A DNA stretch of 55,394 nt from an uncultured beta proteobacterium (GTDB lineage Bacteria > Pseudomonadota > Gammaproteobacteria > Burkholderiales > Burkholderiaceae_C), in the NCBI GenBank assembly GCA_903875275.1, contig CAIQVX010000280.1, positions 1 through 55,394 on the forward strand, given 5' to 3'. Below are positions 1-10,969 of this stretch, in pieces (the stretch's first letter is position 1; each line of letters starts with the position of its first letter). Below the pieces are notes generated by a model. That model did not search any database. It saw only the letters and a list, made by a program, of their open reading frames with translations, and had not been told where the DNA came from. A program made the translations under genes and the position numbers.

Positions 1-318
1 GCCGACGATGAAGGCAGCAACCCAGACTCCACTCATGTAATTCAGGGTCATCGCCGTCGCCAATGGCAAATGGGCCAGAGCATAGAACCATGATCCCAGT
101 GACAGCACACCAACCACGCTGCGCCAGGCGTGCATCATGGGGACGGGCGATCGCAGTGATGTGCCGCGCGTACGCAGCACCATCGCGATGAAGATCACAC
201 TGACGACACCGCGATAAAAGACAAGTTCAAAAGTGCTGAAACTGGCCGACGCAACCTTGACTCCCACTGCCATCGTGGCAAAAAAGAAGGAGCCCAGGAT
301 CATCCATAGTGCTTGCAT
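1..318 (-). CDS. EamA/DMT-family permease, N-terminal part (runs off the window)
   Basis: Manual minus-strand translation from ATG at 318 is open to the window edge: MQALWMILGSFFFATMAVGVKVASASFSTFELVFYRGVVSVIFIAMVL...; typical DMT N-terminus. Not in ORF track because it is truncated. Confidence 0.85.
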   Translation of the reverse strand, partial: MQALWMILGSFFFATMAVGVKVASASFSTFELVFYRGVVSVIFIAMVLRTRGTSLRSPVPMMHAWRSVVGVLSLGSWFYALAHLPLATAMTLNYMSGVWVAAFIVG

Positions 319-322
319 GAAC

Positions 323-1459
323 TCAGAGCCGGAGCTGGCAGCGATACCAGTCGTGAAAATGCTGCATGCCGTCCTCCATCGGACTCTGGTAAGGACCGAC
401 TTCGTTGTCGCCGCGTTCCATCAATGCGCGCCGACCGGCATCCATGCGCTCTCCGATTTCATCGTCTTCGATGCATGTTTCCATGTAAGCGGCCTGCTGC
501 GCCTCCACAAACTCGCGCTCAAACGCCTGGATCTCTTCCGGGTAGTAGAACTCGACCATGTTCAGTGTCTTGTCCACGCCCCGTGGGTGCACCGTGGACA
601 CGGTCAGCACGTGGGGGTACCACTCGACCATGATGTGAGGGTAGTAGGTGAGCCATATTGCACCGTACTTGCTGGGTTCGCCCTTGCGGTAACCGCGCAG
701 GGCGTCGTGCCAGCGTTGATAGACGGGTGTTCCCGCCCGCGCTGCTGCGGTGGCGTTTCCCACGGTCTGAACCGAGTAATGCGGCTTGAATTCCCAGCGC
801 AGATCGTCACAGGTGACCATGCTGCCCAACCCAGGATGAAAGGGGCCGACATGGTAGTCCTCCAGGTAGACTTCAATAAATGTCTTCCAGTTGTACTTGC
901 ATTCGTGCATTTCCACGCGATCGAGTACGAAGCCGGTGAAATCCAGATCAGCCCGTGGCCCCATCCCGGCCAGATCGCCCTCGATATCGCGGCCGTTGTC
1001 TTCAAAAAGTAAGCCGTTCCACTCTCGCAGTGGATAGTTATGAAGATTCAGGCAGGGGTCGCTCGGAAAGTGCGGCGCACCGAGCAGGGCGCCCGCTGGC
1101 TGACCCTCGGTACCACTGTAGGTCCATCGGTGAAGAGGACAAACGATATTGCCGGCCGCTGCCCCTGGATGTGCCGTGTTCAGTGAACCACGACCCTGCA
1201 ACATCAGTGCCTGCCGATGCCGGCAAACATTGGATACGAGTTCGATGCCCCGGCTGGTGCGAATCAGAGCGCGTCCATGCACCTCCTGGGCCAAAGTGGC
1301 GTAGTCGCCTGCGTTGGGCACACTCAGGGCGTGTCCAACGTAGCGGGGGCCGCGTTGGAAAATTGTTTCCAACTCGCGCCGGTAAAGCGCATCGTCAAAA
1401 TAGCTTGAAACTGGTAGTTGGCCAGTGGCCTGCTGCAGTTGAAGACTTAAATCAGACAT
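323..1459 (-). CDS. Rieske [2Fe-2S] aromatic ring-hydroxylating dioxygenase alpha-subunit-like protein
   Basis: 378 aa; Rieske ligands CRHRQ...CPLHRWTYSG and mononuclear-iron-like EVYLEDYHVGPFHPGL. Confidence 0.9.
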   Translation of the reverse strand: MSDLSLQLQQATGQLPVSSYFDDALYRRELETIFQRGPRYVGHALSVPNAGDYATLAQEVHGRALIRTSRGIELVSNVCRHRQALMLQGRGSLNTAHPGAAAGNIVCPLHRWTYSGTEGQPAGALLGAPHFPSDPCLNLHNYPLREWNGLLFEDNGRDIEGDLAGMGPRADLDFTGFVLDRVEMHECKYNWKTFIEVYLEDYHVGPFHPGLGSMVTCDDLRWEFKPHYSVQTVGNATAAARAGTPVYQRWHDALRGYRKGEPSKYGAIWLTYYPHIMVEWYPHVLTVSTVHPRGVDKTLNMVEFYYPEEIQAFEREFVEAQQAAYMETCIEDDEIGERMDAGRRALMERGDNEVGPYQSPMEDGMQHFHDWYRCQLRL

Positions 1460-1672
1460 GGGAGACCTGACCTAAAGACTCCCCACAGGGGGATGCGCCA
1501 AGGCGCGGTACAAAGGGCACCGGCTCCGAGCCGGCGGCAAGAGTTCCGATTGTACCCGCCGGGTTAAGGGGGCTGGTGCTGCAAGGCGATTACGGACCTG
1601 ATGTACGCGTTCGAAGTTGTCGCGCTCAAGCGCCTAAAATCGGCGCATTAATGTCACGGAACTTTCTGCCCT

Positions 1673-1909
1673 ATGGCCTCTGCTGCTCGTGCCGGTGTTG
1701 TGAAGCCGGCCAGTTTTGAAACGGCGCTGGACGAAATGGAACAGTTGCTGGCCGGTATGGAGTCGGGTGCGCTGCCTTTGGAACAGTTGTTAACGCAGTA
1801 CCAGCGAGGAGCCCAATTGCTGCAATTCTGTCGCGAAAGACTGGAGGCAGTGGAAGCGCAGATCAAGGTGCTGGACCAGGGGTCGCTGAAATCATGGACG
1901 AGCGATTGA
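1673..1909 (+). CDS. xseB: Exodeoxyribonuclease VII small subunit
   Basis: 78 aa; [50 protein letters not shown]; upstream of ispA. Confidence 0.93.
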   Translation: MASAARAGVVKPASFETALDEMEQLLAGMESGALPLEQLLTQYQRGAQLLQFCRERLEAVEAQIKVLDQGSLKSWTSD

Positions 1910-2871
1910 AATCCAGCGCGGCACTTGATCTCGGCGAATGGATCGCTCACCGACTGGTCACCGTCGAGGCTTGCCTTGAGCGTTGGGTCAGTGTGAAGGC
2001 CCCTGCCAGCGTGGGACACGGCGCGCCAGCAGAGCTGATCGCAGCCATGCGGTACGCAGTGCTGGATGGCGGCAAACGTCTGAGGCCCCTGCTTGTGCTT
2101 GCGGCCAGCGAGGCAGCGAGGACCGAAATTCGCTGTGAGTTGGGTCGGAACGTCTACAGCGATGGTGCCTGCCCTGAAGCCGTTTTGCGAGCTGCCTGTG
2201 CGGTCGAGCTGATCCATGCCTATTCGCTGGTGCACGACGATATGCCGTGCATGGACAATGACATATTGCGACGCGGCAAACCCACGGTCCACGTGAAATT
2301 TGGTGAGGCGCAGGCCTTGTTGGCAGGCGATGCCCTGCAGGCACTCGCCTTTGAATTGCTGACACCCGACACCGGGATGCCCGAGGCACAGCAGGCGCGG
2401 TTGTGCCGCTTGTTGGCGCAGGCCGCTGGTAGCGCCGGTATGGCCGGGGGCCAGGCCATTGACCTGGCCAGTGTAGGGACCATTCTCTCTGAGAGTCAAC
2501 TGCGGGAGATGCACCGCCTCAAGACCGGCGCCTTGTTGCAAGCCAGTGTGATGATGGGAGCGGCCTTCGGCGACTTGCCGCTTGAAGCTTTGAGGGCGCT
2601 TGAACAGTATGGCGCTGCGATCGGGCTGGCATTCCAGGTGGTGGATGATATTCTGGACGTGACTTCAGACTCGGTGACCCTGGGCAAGACGGCTGGCAAA
2701 GATGCGGATCAGGATAAACCTACTTACGTTTCGGTGCTCGGCCTGGAACGTTCCCGAGCCTACGCTCAGGAACTGCTGGAGCAGGCGTTAGCGGCGCTCG
2801 AGGAGAGTGGACTGTGCGAAACGAGGGCGTTGCGCGGTTTGGCCAACATGGTTGTTGACCGATCAAGCTGA
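1894..2871 (+). CDS. ispA: Farnesyl/geranyl diphosphate synthase
   Basis: DDMPCMDND and DDILDVTSD aspartate-rich motifs; GGKRLRPLL. Confidence 0.95.
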   Translation: MDERLKSSAALDLGEWIAHRLVTVEACLERWVSVKAPASVGHGAPAELIAAMRYAVLDGGKRLRPLLVLAASEAARTEIRCELGRNVYSDGACPEAVLRAACAVELIHAYSLVHDDMPCMDNDILRRGKPTVHVKFGEAQALLAGDALQALAFELLTPDTGMPEAQQARLCRLLAQAAGSAGMAGGQAIDLASVGTILSESQLREMHRLKTGALLQASVMMGAAFGDLPLEALRALEQYGAAIGLAFQVVDDILDVTSDSVTLGKTAGKDADQDKPTYVSVLGLERSRAYAQELLEQALAALEESGLCETRALRGLANMVVDRSS

Positions 2872-2913
2872 AATCAAACTTGCGCAGAAAAACCAAAGCA
2901 ATACCTCTGTCTT

Positions 2914-4812
2914 ATGTCGAACACCCTGTATCCCCTGCTGAAAACCATCGATAGTCCAACCGATCTAAGGCGTTTGCCGCGTGCGCAACTAGATGTTCTG
3001 GCGGGGGAATTGAGGGCGTACCTGCTCGACAGCGTGGCGCGGACCGGCGGACATCTGAGTTCCAATCTTGGTACCGTGGAACTTACGGTCGCTTTGCATT
3101 ACGTTTTCAATGCACCGAGCGATCGCATGGTCTGGGATGTTGGCCACCAAACTTACCCCCACAAGATATTGACCGGACGGCGCGAGCGCATGGACTCCCT
3201 GCGGCAGCTTGGCGGATTGAGCGGATTTCCGCAGCGCTCTGAAAGTGAGTATGACGATTTTGGAACAGCACACTCCAGCACCTCGATTTCGGCTGCGCTG
3301 GGCATGGCGCTGGCAGCCAAGATCAAGGGTGAAGATCGACACGTGATTGCCGTGATCGGGGATGGTGCGCTGACTGCCGGCATGGCTTTTGAGGCACTCA
3401 ACAACGCGGGTGTTGCAGAAGCGAATTTGCTGGTGATACTGAATGACAACGATATGAGCATCAGTCCACCGGTCGGTGCGCTCAATCGCTACCTTGCCAA
3501 GCTTCTGAGCGGACAGTTTTATGCGACCGCCAAGAATGCTGGAAAGACCGTCCTCAAGGGCGCGCCACCGCTGTTTGAACTGGCCAAGCGGATTGAGGAA
3601 CACGCCAAGGGGATGGTGGTACCGGCCACACTGTTTGAAAAGTTCGGTTTCAACTACATCGGCCCCATCGATGGTCACGACCTTGATTCGCTGATTCCGA
3701 CGCTTGAGAACATCAAACACCTGAAGGGGCCTCAGTTTCTCCACGTCGTGACCCGCAAGGGGCAGGGCTACAAACTGGCTGAGGCTGATCCGGTGGCCTA
3801 CCATGGACCAGGCAAGTTTGATCCCGCCATCGGACTGCAGCAACCAAGCACACCGCCAAAACTGACTTTCACTCAGGTCTTCGGTGAATGGTTGTGCGAT
3901 ATGGCAGCCCATGATGCACGGTTGGTGGGGATTACCCCTGCGATGCGTGAGGGCTCAGGCATGGTCGAGTTTGAAAAGCGGTTTCCGCAACGCTATTTCG
4001 ATGTTGGAATCGCCGAGCAGCATGCTGTAACTTTTGCTGCCGGCTTGGCATGTGAAGGCCTCAAGCCCGTGGTGGCCATTTATTCGACTTTTCTGCAGCG
4101 GGCCTATGACCAGCTGATTCACGATGTGGCTCTGCAGAATCTCCCGGTGGTGTTTGCGCTTGACCGGGCGGGCCTGGTTGGCGCGGACGGGGCGACTCAC
4201 GCTGGGGCCTACGACATTGCTTTCCTGCGTTGCATCCCGAACGTGAGCGTGGCCTGTCCGGCCGATGAAAACGAATGTCGTCAACTCCTGTCATCTGCAT
4301 TTGAACAGGATCACCCGGTGGCGGTGCGCTATCCACGAGGATCGGGTGCCGGCGTGGCGGTCCAGTCCGGGCTCGATGCACTGCCGTTCGCCAAGGCGCA
4401 GACGAGGCGATCAGGCAGGGGGATTGCGATACTGGCCTTTGGAACACTGCTTTACCCGGCGCTCGAAGCAGCCGAAAGGCTGGGGGCCACTGTGGTCAAC
4501 ATGCGCTGGGTGAAACCACTCGATACCGACCTGCTGCTCCAGGTTGCGCAGGAACACGAGGCTCTGGTCACGGTGGAAGACGGGGCGTGCATGGGAGGCG
4601 CTGGCAGTGCAGTGAGTGAAGCGTTGCATGCTGCGGGCCTGGTCAAGCCATTGCTGCAACTTGGCTTTCGCGATGAGTTTATTGAACACGGTGATGTCGC
4701 CAAACTTCTGGCACTTCAGGGGCTTGACGCCACCGGGATTGAACGAGCAATCAGCAAGCGCTTCGGACCGTTGCAGGACTCATCGGGAGAAGCAGTCAAA
4801 GCGGCTGCCTGA
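2914..4812 (+). CDS. dxs: 1-deoxy-D-xylulose-5-phosphate synthase
   Basis: 632 aa; [49 protein letters not shown]. Confidence 0.97.
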   Translation: MSNTLYPLLKTIDSPTDLRRLPRAQLDVLAGELRAYLLDSVARTGGHLSSNLGTVELTVALHYVFNAPSDRMVWDVGHQTYPHKILTGRRERMDSLRQLGGLSGFPQRSESEYDDFGTAHSSTSISAALGMALAAKIKGEDRHVIAVIGDGALTAGMAFEALNNAGVAEANLLVILNDNDMSISPPVGALNRYLAKLLSGQFYATAKNAGKTVLKGAPPLFELAKRIEEHAKGMVVPATLFEKFGFNYIGPIDGHDLDSLIPTLENIKHLKGPQFLHVVTRKGQGYKLAEADPVAYHGPGKFDPAIGLQQPSTPPKLTFTQVFGEWLCDMAAHDARLVGITPAMREGSGMVEFEKRFPQRYFDVGIAEQHAVTFAAGLACEGLKPVVAIYSTFLQRAYDQLIHDVALQNLPVVFALDRAGLVGADGATHAGAYDIAFLRCIPNVSVACPADENECRQLLSSAFEQDHPVAVRYPRGSGAGVAVQSGLDALPFAKAQTRRSGRGIAILAFGTLLYPALEAAERLGATVVNMRWVKPLDTDLLLQVAQEHEALVTVEDGACMGGAGSAVSEALHAAGLVKPLLQLGFRDEFIEHGDVAKLLALQGLDATGIERAISKRFGPLQDSSGEAVKAAA

Positions 4813-4838
4813 GCCCCCTGAGTTCCAGTTTGAGCAGG

Positions 4839-4872
4839 GAAAACCCCCACCATCCTTCCAGGGGGAGTTTTC
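4839..4872 (+). terminator. Hairpin with long complementary arms after dxs (candidate terminator)
   Basis: GAAAACCCCC ... GGGGGAGTTTTC arms pair around a ~12 nt loop; the 3' arm supplies TTTTC. Confidence 0.6.
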
Positions 4873-4948
4873 TACAATACCGGGTGACTTGTAGTGGGTC
4901 GTCGTCATGCCTGTTAGCATGGCGGGATATTAATCAACAACTCTAGGA

Positions 4949-6043
4949 GTGAAGCACATGGATCGTCGTTCCGTCATTAAAAACGCTGGCATCGCCAGTA
5001 TTCTTGCAGCAGGGGCGGCGCCCGCTGTGCATGCGCAGGGTGCAAACATCCGTTGGCGTCTGGCATCGAGTTTCCCGAAATCGCTGGACACCATCTACGG
5101 CGGGGCCGAGGTTTTCGCCAAGGCTGTCAAGGCGATGTCGGGCGGAAAATTTGAGATTTCAGTGCATGCCGGTGGTGAGTTGTTGCCCCCGTTCGGCGTG
5201 GTGGACGGCGTGCAGAACGCGACTGTCGAGATGTGCCATACCGTTCCCTACTATTTCTACGGCAAGAACCCCGCTTTTGCCTTGGGTTCGGCAGTTCCGT
5301 TTGGCCTGAATGCGCGTCAGATGACGGCCTGGATGATGCATGGTAACGGCCGCAAACTGATGAATGAGTTCTACGCAACTTACAGCATGATCAGTTTCGC
5401 TGGCGGCAACACTGGCACCCAGATGGGTGGCTGGTTCCGCAAGGAGATCAAGTCGATCGCAGATTTCAAGGGCATGAAGATGCGTCTGGGTGGCGGCTTG
5501 GTTGGCCAGGTTATGCAAAAGCTCGGTGCGGTGCCACAGAGCATTCCCGGTGGCGAAATCTACCAGGCGCTGGAGAAGGGAACGATCGATGCCGCGGAGT
5601 GGGTCGGTCCTTACGATGACCAGAAGCTCGGTTTCAACAAGGTCGCGCCTTTCTATTACTACCCTGGCTGGTGGGAAGGCGGTCCCGAAGTTGATTTTTT
5701 CATCAACCAGAAGGCGTTTGACGCACTGACACCTGAATACAAGGCCATTGTCGAGGCGGCATCTGCGCTTGCCAGCACAGATATGCTGGCAAAGTATGAT
5801 GCTCTCAATCCGACCGCCTTGAAGCAACTTGTTGCTGCCAAGACCAAGGTGTTGCCGTTCTCGCAAGCTGTGCTGGATGCGTCGTTCAAGGCCTCAATGG
5901 AGGTGTTTGCCGAGAACGATGCCAAGAGTCCGGAATGGAAGAAGATCTACGCAGATTTGCGCACGTTTCAGCGTGATCAAGTGGCGTGGTTCAGATTTGC
6001 CGAAAGCGAATTTGATAAGTTCATGGCTAGGCAGAAGCTGTAG
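4949..6043 (+). CDS. TRAP transporter substrate-binding protein (DctP family), Tat-like signal
   Basis: 364 aa; MKHMDRRSVIKNAG signal; RWRLASSFPKSLDTIYGGAEVFAKAVKAMSGGKFEI...EWVGPYDDQKLG...PGWWEGGPEVDFFIN. Confidence 0.92.
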   Translation: MKHMDRRSVIKNAGIASILAAGAAPAVHAQGANIRWRLASSFPKSLDTIYGGAEVFAKAVKAMSGGKFEISVHAGGELLPPFGVVDGVQNATVEMCHTVPYYFYGKNPAFALGSAVPFGLNARQMTAWMMHGNGRKLMNEFYATYSMISFAGGNTGTQMGGWFRKEIKSIADFKGMKMRLGGGLVGQVMQKLGAVPQSIPGGEIYQALEKGTIDAAEWVGPYDDQKLGFNKVAPFYYYPGWWEGGPEVDFFINQKAFDALTPEYKAIVEAASALASTDMLAKYDALNPTALKQLVAAKTKVLPFSQAVLDASFKASMEVFAENDAKSPEWKKIYADLRTFQRDQVAWFRFAESEFDKFMARQKL

Positions 6044-6068
6044 TCACCTGTTATTTCTGTGTCAAGAG

Positions 6069-6095
6069 GGCCTCGCTGTGCGAGGCCTTTTTTTT
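6069..6095 (+). terminator. Rho-independent terminator
   Basis: GGCCTCG-CTGTG-CGAGGCC followed by TTTTTTTT. Confidence 0.93.
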
Positions 6096-6126
6096 GAACA
6101 ACAATAGAGGCTTGGAGGAAAATGGT

Positions 6127-7491
6127 TTGAATGATGCTCTGCTTTGGCTGCTGGTTCTGATTGCTGTTTTCGAAAGCGCTCTGCTGTTGTGGTTGGTGTG
6201 GCGTCGGGCGGACAGTGTGCTGGATCTGGCAGCAGACAAGCGGGCGAGCGAACGGCTTGACCGGCTGGAGCGCGAGTTGCGCCGCGAAATTGTGGAATCA
6301 GCACGCGCGGGCCGGCAGGAACTGGCGCAAAATCTGGCGACTTTTCAGCAGTCTTTGGTGCAGCAGGGGGCCGAAGGTGCGCGCACGCAGCATGTTCAGC
6401 TTGACGCCTTTGGGCAGCAGTTGAATCTGCTGCAAAAGTCCTTGTCAGACACACTGGTTCAGCAGTTGCAGGCCTTGAGCGAGGCCAATGCCAGACGCAT
6501 GGGGGAAGTTCGACAGACGCTGGAGGCGCAGCTGGCACAGCTACAGACCAGCAACGCCGGCAAACTCGACGAAATGCGTGCGACCGTGGACGAGAAATTG
6601 CAGACGACCCTGCAGGCGCGTCTGGGTGAGAGCTTCAAACAGGTGGCGGACCGGCTGGAGCAGGTGCACAAGGGACTGGGCGAGATGCAGACGCTGGCAA
6701 CCGGTGTGGGCGACCTCAAACACTTGCTGACCAATGTCAAGAGTCGTGGCATTTTTGGCGAGGCGCAGCTGGAATCCCTGCTCGAGCAGGTGCTGGTTGC
6801 CGACCAGTACTGCGCGCAGGTGGCGACGCGCCCAGGCAGCAAGAATGTCGTCGATTTCGCGATCAAACTGCCGGGTCGATCTGATCATGGTGAGCCCTTG
6901 TGGCTGCCGATTGACGCCAAGTTCCCGAACGAAGACTATGAGCGTTTGCTGGATGCCCAGAGCAGGGCCGACGTGGCCGGCACGGAGGCTGCTGGCAAAG
7001 CCCTTGAGACGCGTATCCGTCTGGAAGCGAAGTCCATTGCGGACAAGTATGTGGAACCCCCGCACACGACGGACTTTGCGATCCTGTTTCTGCCCACTGA
7101 AGGTCTCTACGCAGAGGTGTTGCGACGCCCCGGGCTGATGCAGGTCCTGCAGCGTGAGCACCGGATCACCCTGGCCGGGCCGACGACGCTGCTGGCCATG
7201 CTGAGTTCGCTGCAGATGGGTTTTCGCACGCTCGCCCTGGAGAAACGGTCAAGCGAGGTGTGGCAGGTCCTGGGCGCGGTGAAGACCGAATTTGGCAAAT
7301 TTGGCGATGTGCTGGCCAAAGTCAAGTCGCAGACCGAGACTGTACTGAAGACGCTTGACAGCGCTGAGACGCGTAGTCGCGCCATGGGCAGGGCACTGAA
7401 AAAGGTGGAGTCCCTGCCCGAACCCCAGGTGCAAGCGCTGATTCCGATGGACAAGGATTTCGACTCGGATCCGGCGTCGGAGCAGGTGTGA
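6127..7491 (+). CDS. rmuC: DNA recombination protein RmuC
   Basis: Single N-terminal TM helix, coiled coil, then the RmuC core (VVDFAIKLPGRSDHGEPLWLPIDAKFPNEDYERLLDA). TTG at 6127 preceded by GGAGG is the likely start; the track start at 6094 lies inside the terminator T-tract. Confidence 0.92.
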   Translation: MNDALLWLLVLIAVFESALLLWLVWRRADSVLDLAADKRASERLDRLERELRREIVESARAGRQELAQNLATFQQSLVQQGAEGARTQHVQLDAFGQQLNLLQKSLSDTLVQQLQALSEANARRMGEVRQTLEAQLAQLQTSNAGKLDEMRATVDEKLQTTLQARLGESFKQVADRLEQVHKGLGEMQTLATGVGDLKHLLTNVKSRGIFGEAQLESLLEQVLVADQYCAQVATRPGSKNVVDFAIKLPGRSDHGEPLWLPIDAKFPNEDYERLLDAQSRADVAGTEAAGKALETRIRLEAKSIADKYVEPPHTTDFAILFLPTEGLYAEVLRRPGLMQVLQREHRITLAGPTTLLAMLSSLQMGFRTLALEKRSSEVWQVLGAVKTEFGKFGDVLAKVKSQTETVLKTLDSAETRSRAMGRALKKVESLPEPQVQALIPMDKDFDSDPASEQV

Positions 7492-8678
7492 GTCTTACCG
7501 CCGCGGACCGGCAGGAGCCCCGCCTGGCGCTGGCTCGCCTGATCGCGGGACACATCTGCCTGCACGCTTGCATGGCTGGCATGCGAATGGCGGCACCTCT
7601 GATGGCACTGCGGGAGGGTTTCAGTGCGTTGGCCGTCGGCTTTCTGCTGTCTCTGTTTGCGCTGACACAGGTCTTTCTGGCCTTGCCAGCGGGGCGCTTC
7701 GCCGATCGGCATGCTCTCAAACGTCCAGTGGGCCTGTGCGTGACAGTCGCGTCCGCGGGAGCTTGCCTGGCACTGCTTTTTCCTGCCTATCCTGCGCTGT
7801 GCCTGAGTGCATTAATGACTGGGGGTGCCACGGGCGTGGCTTCGATTTCGCTGCAACGTCATGTCGGGCGTGCGGCCCGGAATGCGACGGAATTGAAGAA
7901 GGTATTCAGCTGGCTCGCCATTGGACCGGCGGTGTCGAACTTTGTCGGACCATTGGCGGCCGGCTTGCTGATTGACCACAGCGGGTTTCGTGCCGCCTTC
8001 CTGTTCATGGCCCTGTTGCCTCTAATGACCTGGTATTGGGTCCGTCGCACGGTCGAATTGCCGCCCGTCGCGCCATCGCCGGGGGCTGTCTCGACCAAGA
8101 CATGGGACCTGTTGCGTGTGCCTCTGATGCGTCGATTGATGCTGGTCAACTGGTTGCTGTCATCCTGTTGGGATGTGCATACCTTTGTCGTTCCTGTGCT
8201 GGGGCACGAGCGGGGATTCAGTGCCTCGCAGATTGGTGCGATTCTGGGAGCATTTGCGCTCGCTGCAACTCTGGTGCGTGTTCTCCTGCCATTTGTTGCA
8301 TCCCGACTGCGGGAGTGGGTTGTTGTGAGTTGTGCGATGTTGATGACTGCAGCACTTTTTGCGATCTACCCACTCATGGTTTCAGCTTTGGCCATGGGAG
8401 CGTGTTCGGTTGTGCTGGGGCTGGCCCTGGGTTCCGTCCAGCCGATGATCATGAGTACCTTACACCAGATTACACCCGAATCACGGCACGGTGAAGCACT
8501 CGGTTTGCGTTTGATGGCCATCAATGCATCAAGTGTGCTGATGCCCTTGCTGTTCGGTACGGCTGGTGCCGTGGTCGGCGTGTCAGTAGTGTTCTGGACA
8601 GTGGGCTTGGCAGTGGGAAGTGGTGCCTGGCCAGCATGGAAACTGCGTCCGTTGAACGGTCCTGATAAAGGCCCCTGA
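7488..8678 (+). CDS. MFS transporter
   Basis: 396 aa polytopic protein; GRFADRHALKRPVG loop motif; overlaps the rmuC stop. Confidence 0.85.
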   Translation: MSLTAADRQEPRLALARLIAGHICLHACMAGMRMAAPLMALREGFSALAVGFLLSLFALTQVFLALPAGRFADRHALKRPVGLCVTVASAGACLALLFPAYPALCLSALMTGGATGVASISLQRHVGRAARNATELKKVFSWLAIGPAVSNFVGPLAAGLLIDHSGFRAAFLFMALLPLMTWYWVRRTVELPPVAPSPGAVSTKTWDLLRVPLMRRLMLVNWLLSSCWDVHTFVVPVLGHERGFSASQIGAILGAFALAATLVRVLLPFVASRLREWVVVSCAMLMTAALFAIYPLMVSALAMGACSVVLGLALGSVQPMIMSTLHQITPESRHGEALGLRLMAINASSVLMPLLFGTAGAVVGVSVVFWTVGLAVGSGAWPAWKLRPLNGPDKGP

Positions 8679-8688
8679 ACGGGTTCGG

Positions 8689-9375
8689 TTAGGTAAGACG
8701 CTGCATCTCACCCGAAAGCAGTATGCGAGTGCCTTGGTCCGTGGTTTGCAGAGTGTGAATCAGAGCGCGCGCTACCTGTGCGCCCGTGATCGCCTGGTAA
8801 TTGGCTGGGATCATGGGCTTGAAAAACCTCATGGCCACGAGTGAGAGCCCCTCAGCCGGACGTGCCGCCTGAGTCAGACTGGCACGGTCACCGTCCAGCA
8901 TGGAAGGTCGAGCAATGATCAGTGTTCGATAACCGAGCAGCCCCACTGCAGCCTCCATCTCACCTTTGACTCGGCTGTAAAAGATGCTTGATTCAGGACT
9001 GGCGCCCATGGAACTGACCACGCCCAACTTGCTGGCGCCTCGTGCTTTGGCGGATCGTGCCAGAGCGACAACGGCATCCAGATCGATTGCGCGAAAAGCC
9101 GGCTGGCTACCGGCAATCCGGATGGTCGTTCCCAGCGCGATGAAGACATCGTCAATCTGAGGGATGTCGGGTAGCCTCAGGGAAGCGCCCAAGTCAGTCA
9201 CATGGCTGTGCAACTTGAGGTGCTGAACGGTCGGGACTCTGCGGCCGACCGCGTGAACAACCGTGTAGCGCTTATCGGCCAAAAGAGCCGCGAGAACCTC
9301 CCGGCCCACGAGGCCCGTTGCCCCCGCCACCAAAGCCACTCGTGCCCCCGCCGGAGCGGTTACCTGAACCTGCAT
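8689..9375 (-). CDS. NAD(P)H-binding (NmrA/atypical SDR-like) oxidoreductase
   Basis: [20 protein letters not shown] Rossmann motif; GGAGG Shine-Dalgarno 5 nt before ATG at 9375. Overlaps the 3' end of rhlE. Confidence 0.83.
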   Translation of the reverse strand: MQVQVTAPAGARVALVAGATGLVGREVLAALLADKRYTVVHAVGRRVPTVQHLKLHSHVTDLGASLRLPDIPQIDDVFIALGTTIRIAGSQPAFRAIDLDAVVALARSAKARGASKLGVVSSMGASPESSIFYSRVKGEMEAAVGLLGYRTLIIARPSMLDGDRASLTQAARPAEGLSLVAMRFFKPMIPANYQAITGAQVARALIHTLQTTDQGTRILLSGEMQRLT

Positions 9376-10969
9376 AGGAACCTCCATTTCGGTTGCCGCC
9401 TGCATAGCCTCCACCGCGGCGTGCGCTGCGTTCTGCCATCATATCGACACTGGTGCGCATGGGATCGGGCTGACTCTGTGCGGCTCGTGCAGACGGCTGG
9501 TGGCTGGCGGAATTACCTCCAGCAGAATACCCGGTACGTCCCTGAAGTGGCCGTTGCTGACCCTGTCCGCGCATTGCAGCACCACCGGCTGGCTGGTTGC
9601 GCGGTTGGGTGCTGCGCTGGCCAGCATCGGCGCCGGCGGAGCCGCGTCGGCTGCCTGCACTGCGGCCAGTTTCACCCTGCGAAGCCTTGCCCTCACGCAT
9701 TCTCTGCATCATCTCCGTACGCGCAGTTCGGGCTGCGGCCTGCATCACCTCACGGCTGGGGGGTCTTCCGGCGCCACCCCAGATGGTCTGACGCCCCATG
9801 GCGATGGGTTCCGCTTTCTCACCCGGTTCTGGCATGAATCCATCCACAATCTCGACTGGAATGGTCTGTTTTGTGAAACGCTCTATCGCCTGCATGAAAC
9901 CTTCTTCGTCGAGACAGACCAGATTCACTGCCTGGCCATCGGCGCCAGCGCGACCAGTCCGTCCGATGCGGTGCACGTAGTCCTCGCTGACGTTGGGTAT
10001 TTCATAGTTCACCACATGAGGAAGGTCATCGATGTCGATGCCTCGGGCAGCGATGTCGGTGGCCACCAGTGCACGGATTTCGCCACTCTTGAAACCGGCG
10101 AGCGCCTGCGTGCGTGCCATCTGGCTCTTGTTGCCGTGCAGGGCCATTGCGTTGATGCCATTCTTCACCAGGTATTCAGCGACATTGTTGGCGCCGAACT
10201 TGGTCCGGGTGAATACCAGCACCTGACTCCAGTTGTGTTGCTGAATGATGTGTGCCAGCAGAGCTTTCTTTTTGCCACGGCCGACCGGGTGAATGATCTG
10301 TGTGATGCGCTGCACGGTGGTGTTACCGGGCGTGACCTGAATACTCAAGGGACTCTTGAGCAGCGTAGCGGCAAGGTCCCGAATTTCGTCGCTGAAAGTA
10401 GCCGAGAACAGAAGACTCTGCTTTTCCCTGGGAACGACTGCCAACACCTTTTTCACGTCATGGATGAAGCCCATGTCGAGCATTCGGTCGGCCTCGTCCA
10501 ACACCAGCATTTGCACCTGTCCAAGGTCTAGTACGCCTTGTTGGAGAAGGTCCAGCAGGCGTCCTGGCGTGGCCACGAGGATGTCAACACCCTTCTTGAC
10601 CCGGTTGATCTGGGGTGTCATGCCGACACCGCCGAAAACGACGGTGGATGTCAGTTCCAGATACTTGCCGTAGGTTTGCACGGATTCTTCGACTTGCGCT
10701 GCAAGTTCGCGTGTCGGCGTGAGAACGAGGGCGCGGATCCCGACACCGCCAAATTTGTTTCGGGGCGCTTCGAATGCGCTGAGCTTGTGCAGCATGGGCA
10801 ACACGAAAGCGGCTGTCTTGCCGGTGCCGGTCTGGGCTCCGCCAAGCAGGTCGTGACCCTCGAGCACTGCGGGAATGGCTTGTGCTTGAATGGCAGTGGG
10901 AGTTTCATAACCCTGCTCGAGCACGGCCCTGACAATGGCCGGGGCCAGATTAAGTTCTTCAAATTTCAT
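9272..10969 (-). CDS. rhlE: DEAD-box ATP-dependent RNA helicase, RhlE type
   Basis: [33 protein letters not shown] motifs; Gly/Arg-rich C-terminal tail. Confidence 0.94.
   Translation of the reverse strand: MKFEELNLAPAIVRAVLEQGYETPTAIQAQAIPAVLEGHDLLGGAQTGTGKTAAFVLPMLHKLSAFEAPRNKFGGVGIRALVLTPTRELAAQVEESVQTYGKYLELTSTVVFGGVGMTPQINRVKKGVDILVATPGRLLDLLQQGVLDLGQVQMLVLDEADRMLDMGFIHDVKKVLAVVPREKQSLLFSATFSDEIRDLAATLLKSPLSIQVTPGNTTVQRITQIIHPVGRGKKKALLAHIIQQHNWSQVLVFTRTKFGANNVAEYLVKNGINAMALHGNKSQMARTQALAGFKSGEIRALVATDIAARGIDIDDLPHVVNYEIPNVSEDYVHRIGRTGRAGADGQAVNLVCLDEEGFMQAIERFTKQTIPVEIVDGFMPEPGEKAEPIAMGRQTIWGGAGRPPSREVMQAAARTARTEMMQRMREGKASQGETGRSAGSRRGSAGADAGQRSTQPRNQPAGGAAMRGQGQQRPLQGRTGYSAGGNSASHQPSARAAQSQPDPMRTSVDMMAERSARRGGGYAGGNRNGGSYAGSGNRSGGGTSGFGGGGNGPRGPGGSRGSFGR

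Noticed and set aside
233-1012. 259-aa plus-strand ORF opposite the Rieske gene
   Set aside because: Shadow ORF; the minus strand has clear Rieske motifs over the same span.
2989-3912. 307-aa minus-strand ORF opposite dxs (likewise 1654-2541, 38391-39422, 41011-41904, 49080-49973)
   Set aside because: High-GC antisense open frames over housekeeping genes; no start context or domain evidence.
6094-6126. Track start of rmuC at 6094
   Set aside because: Lies within the terminator T-tract; TTG 6127 with GGAGG is a better start.
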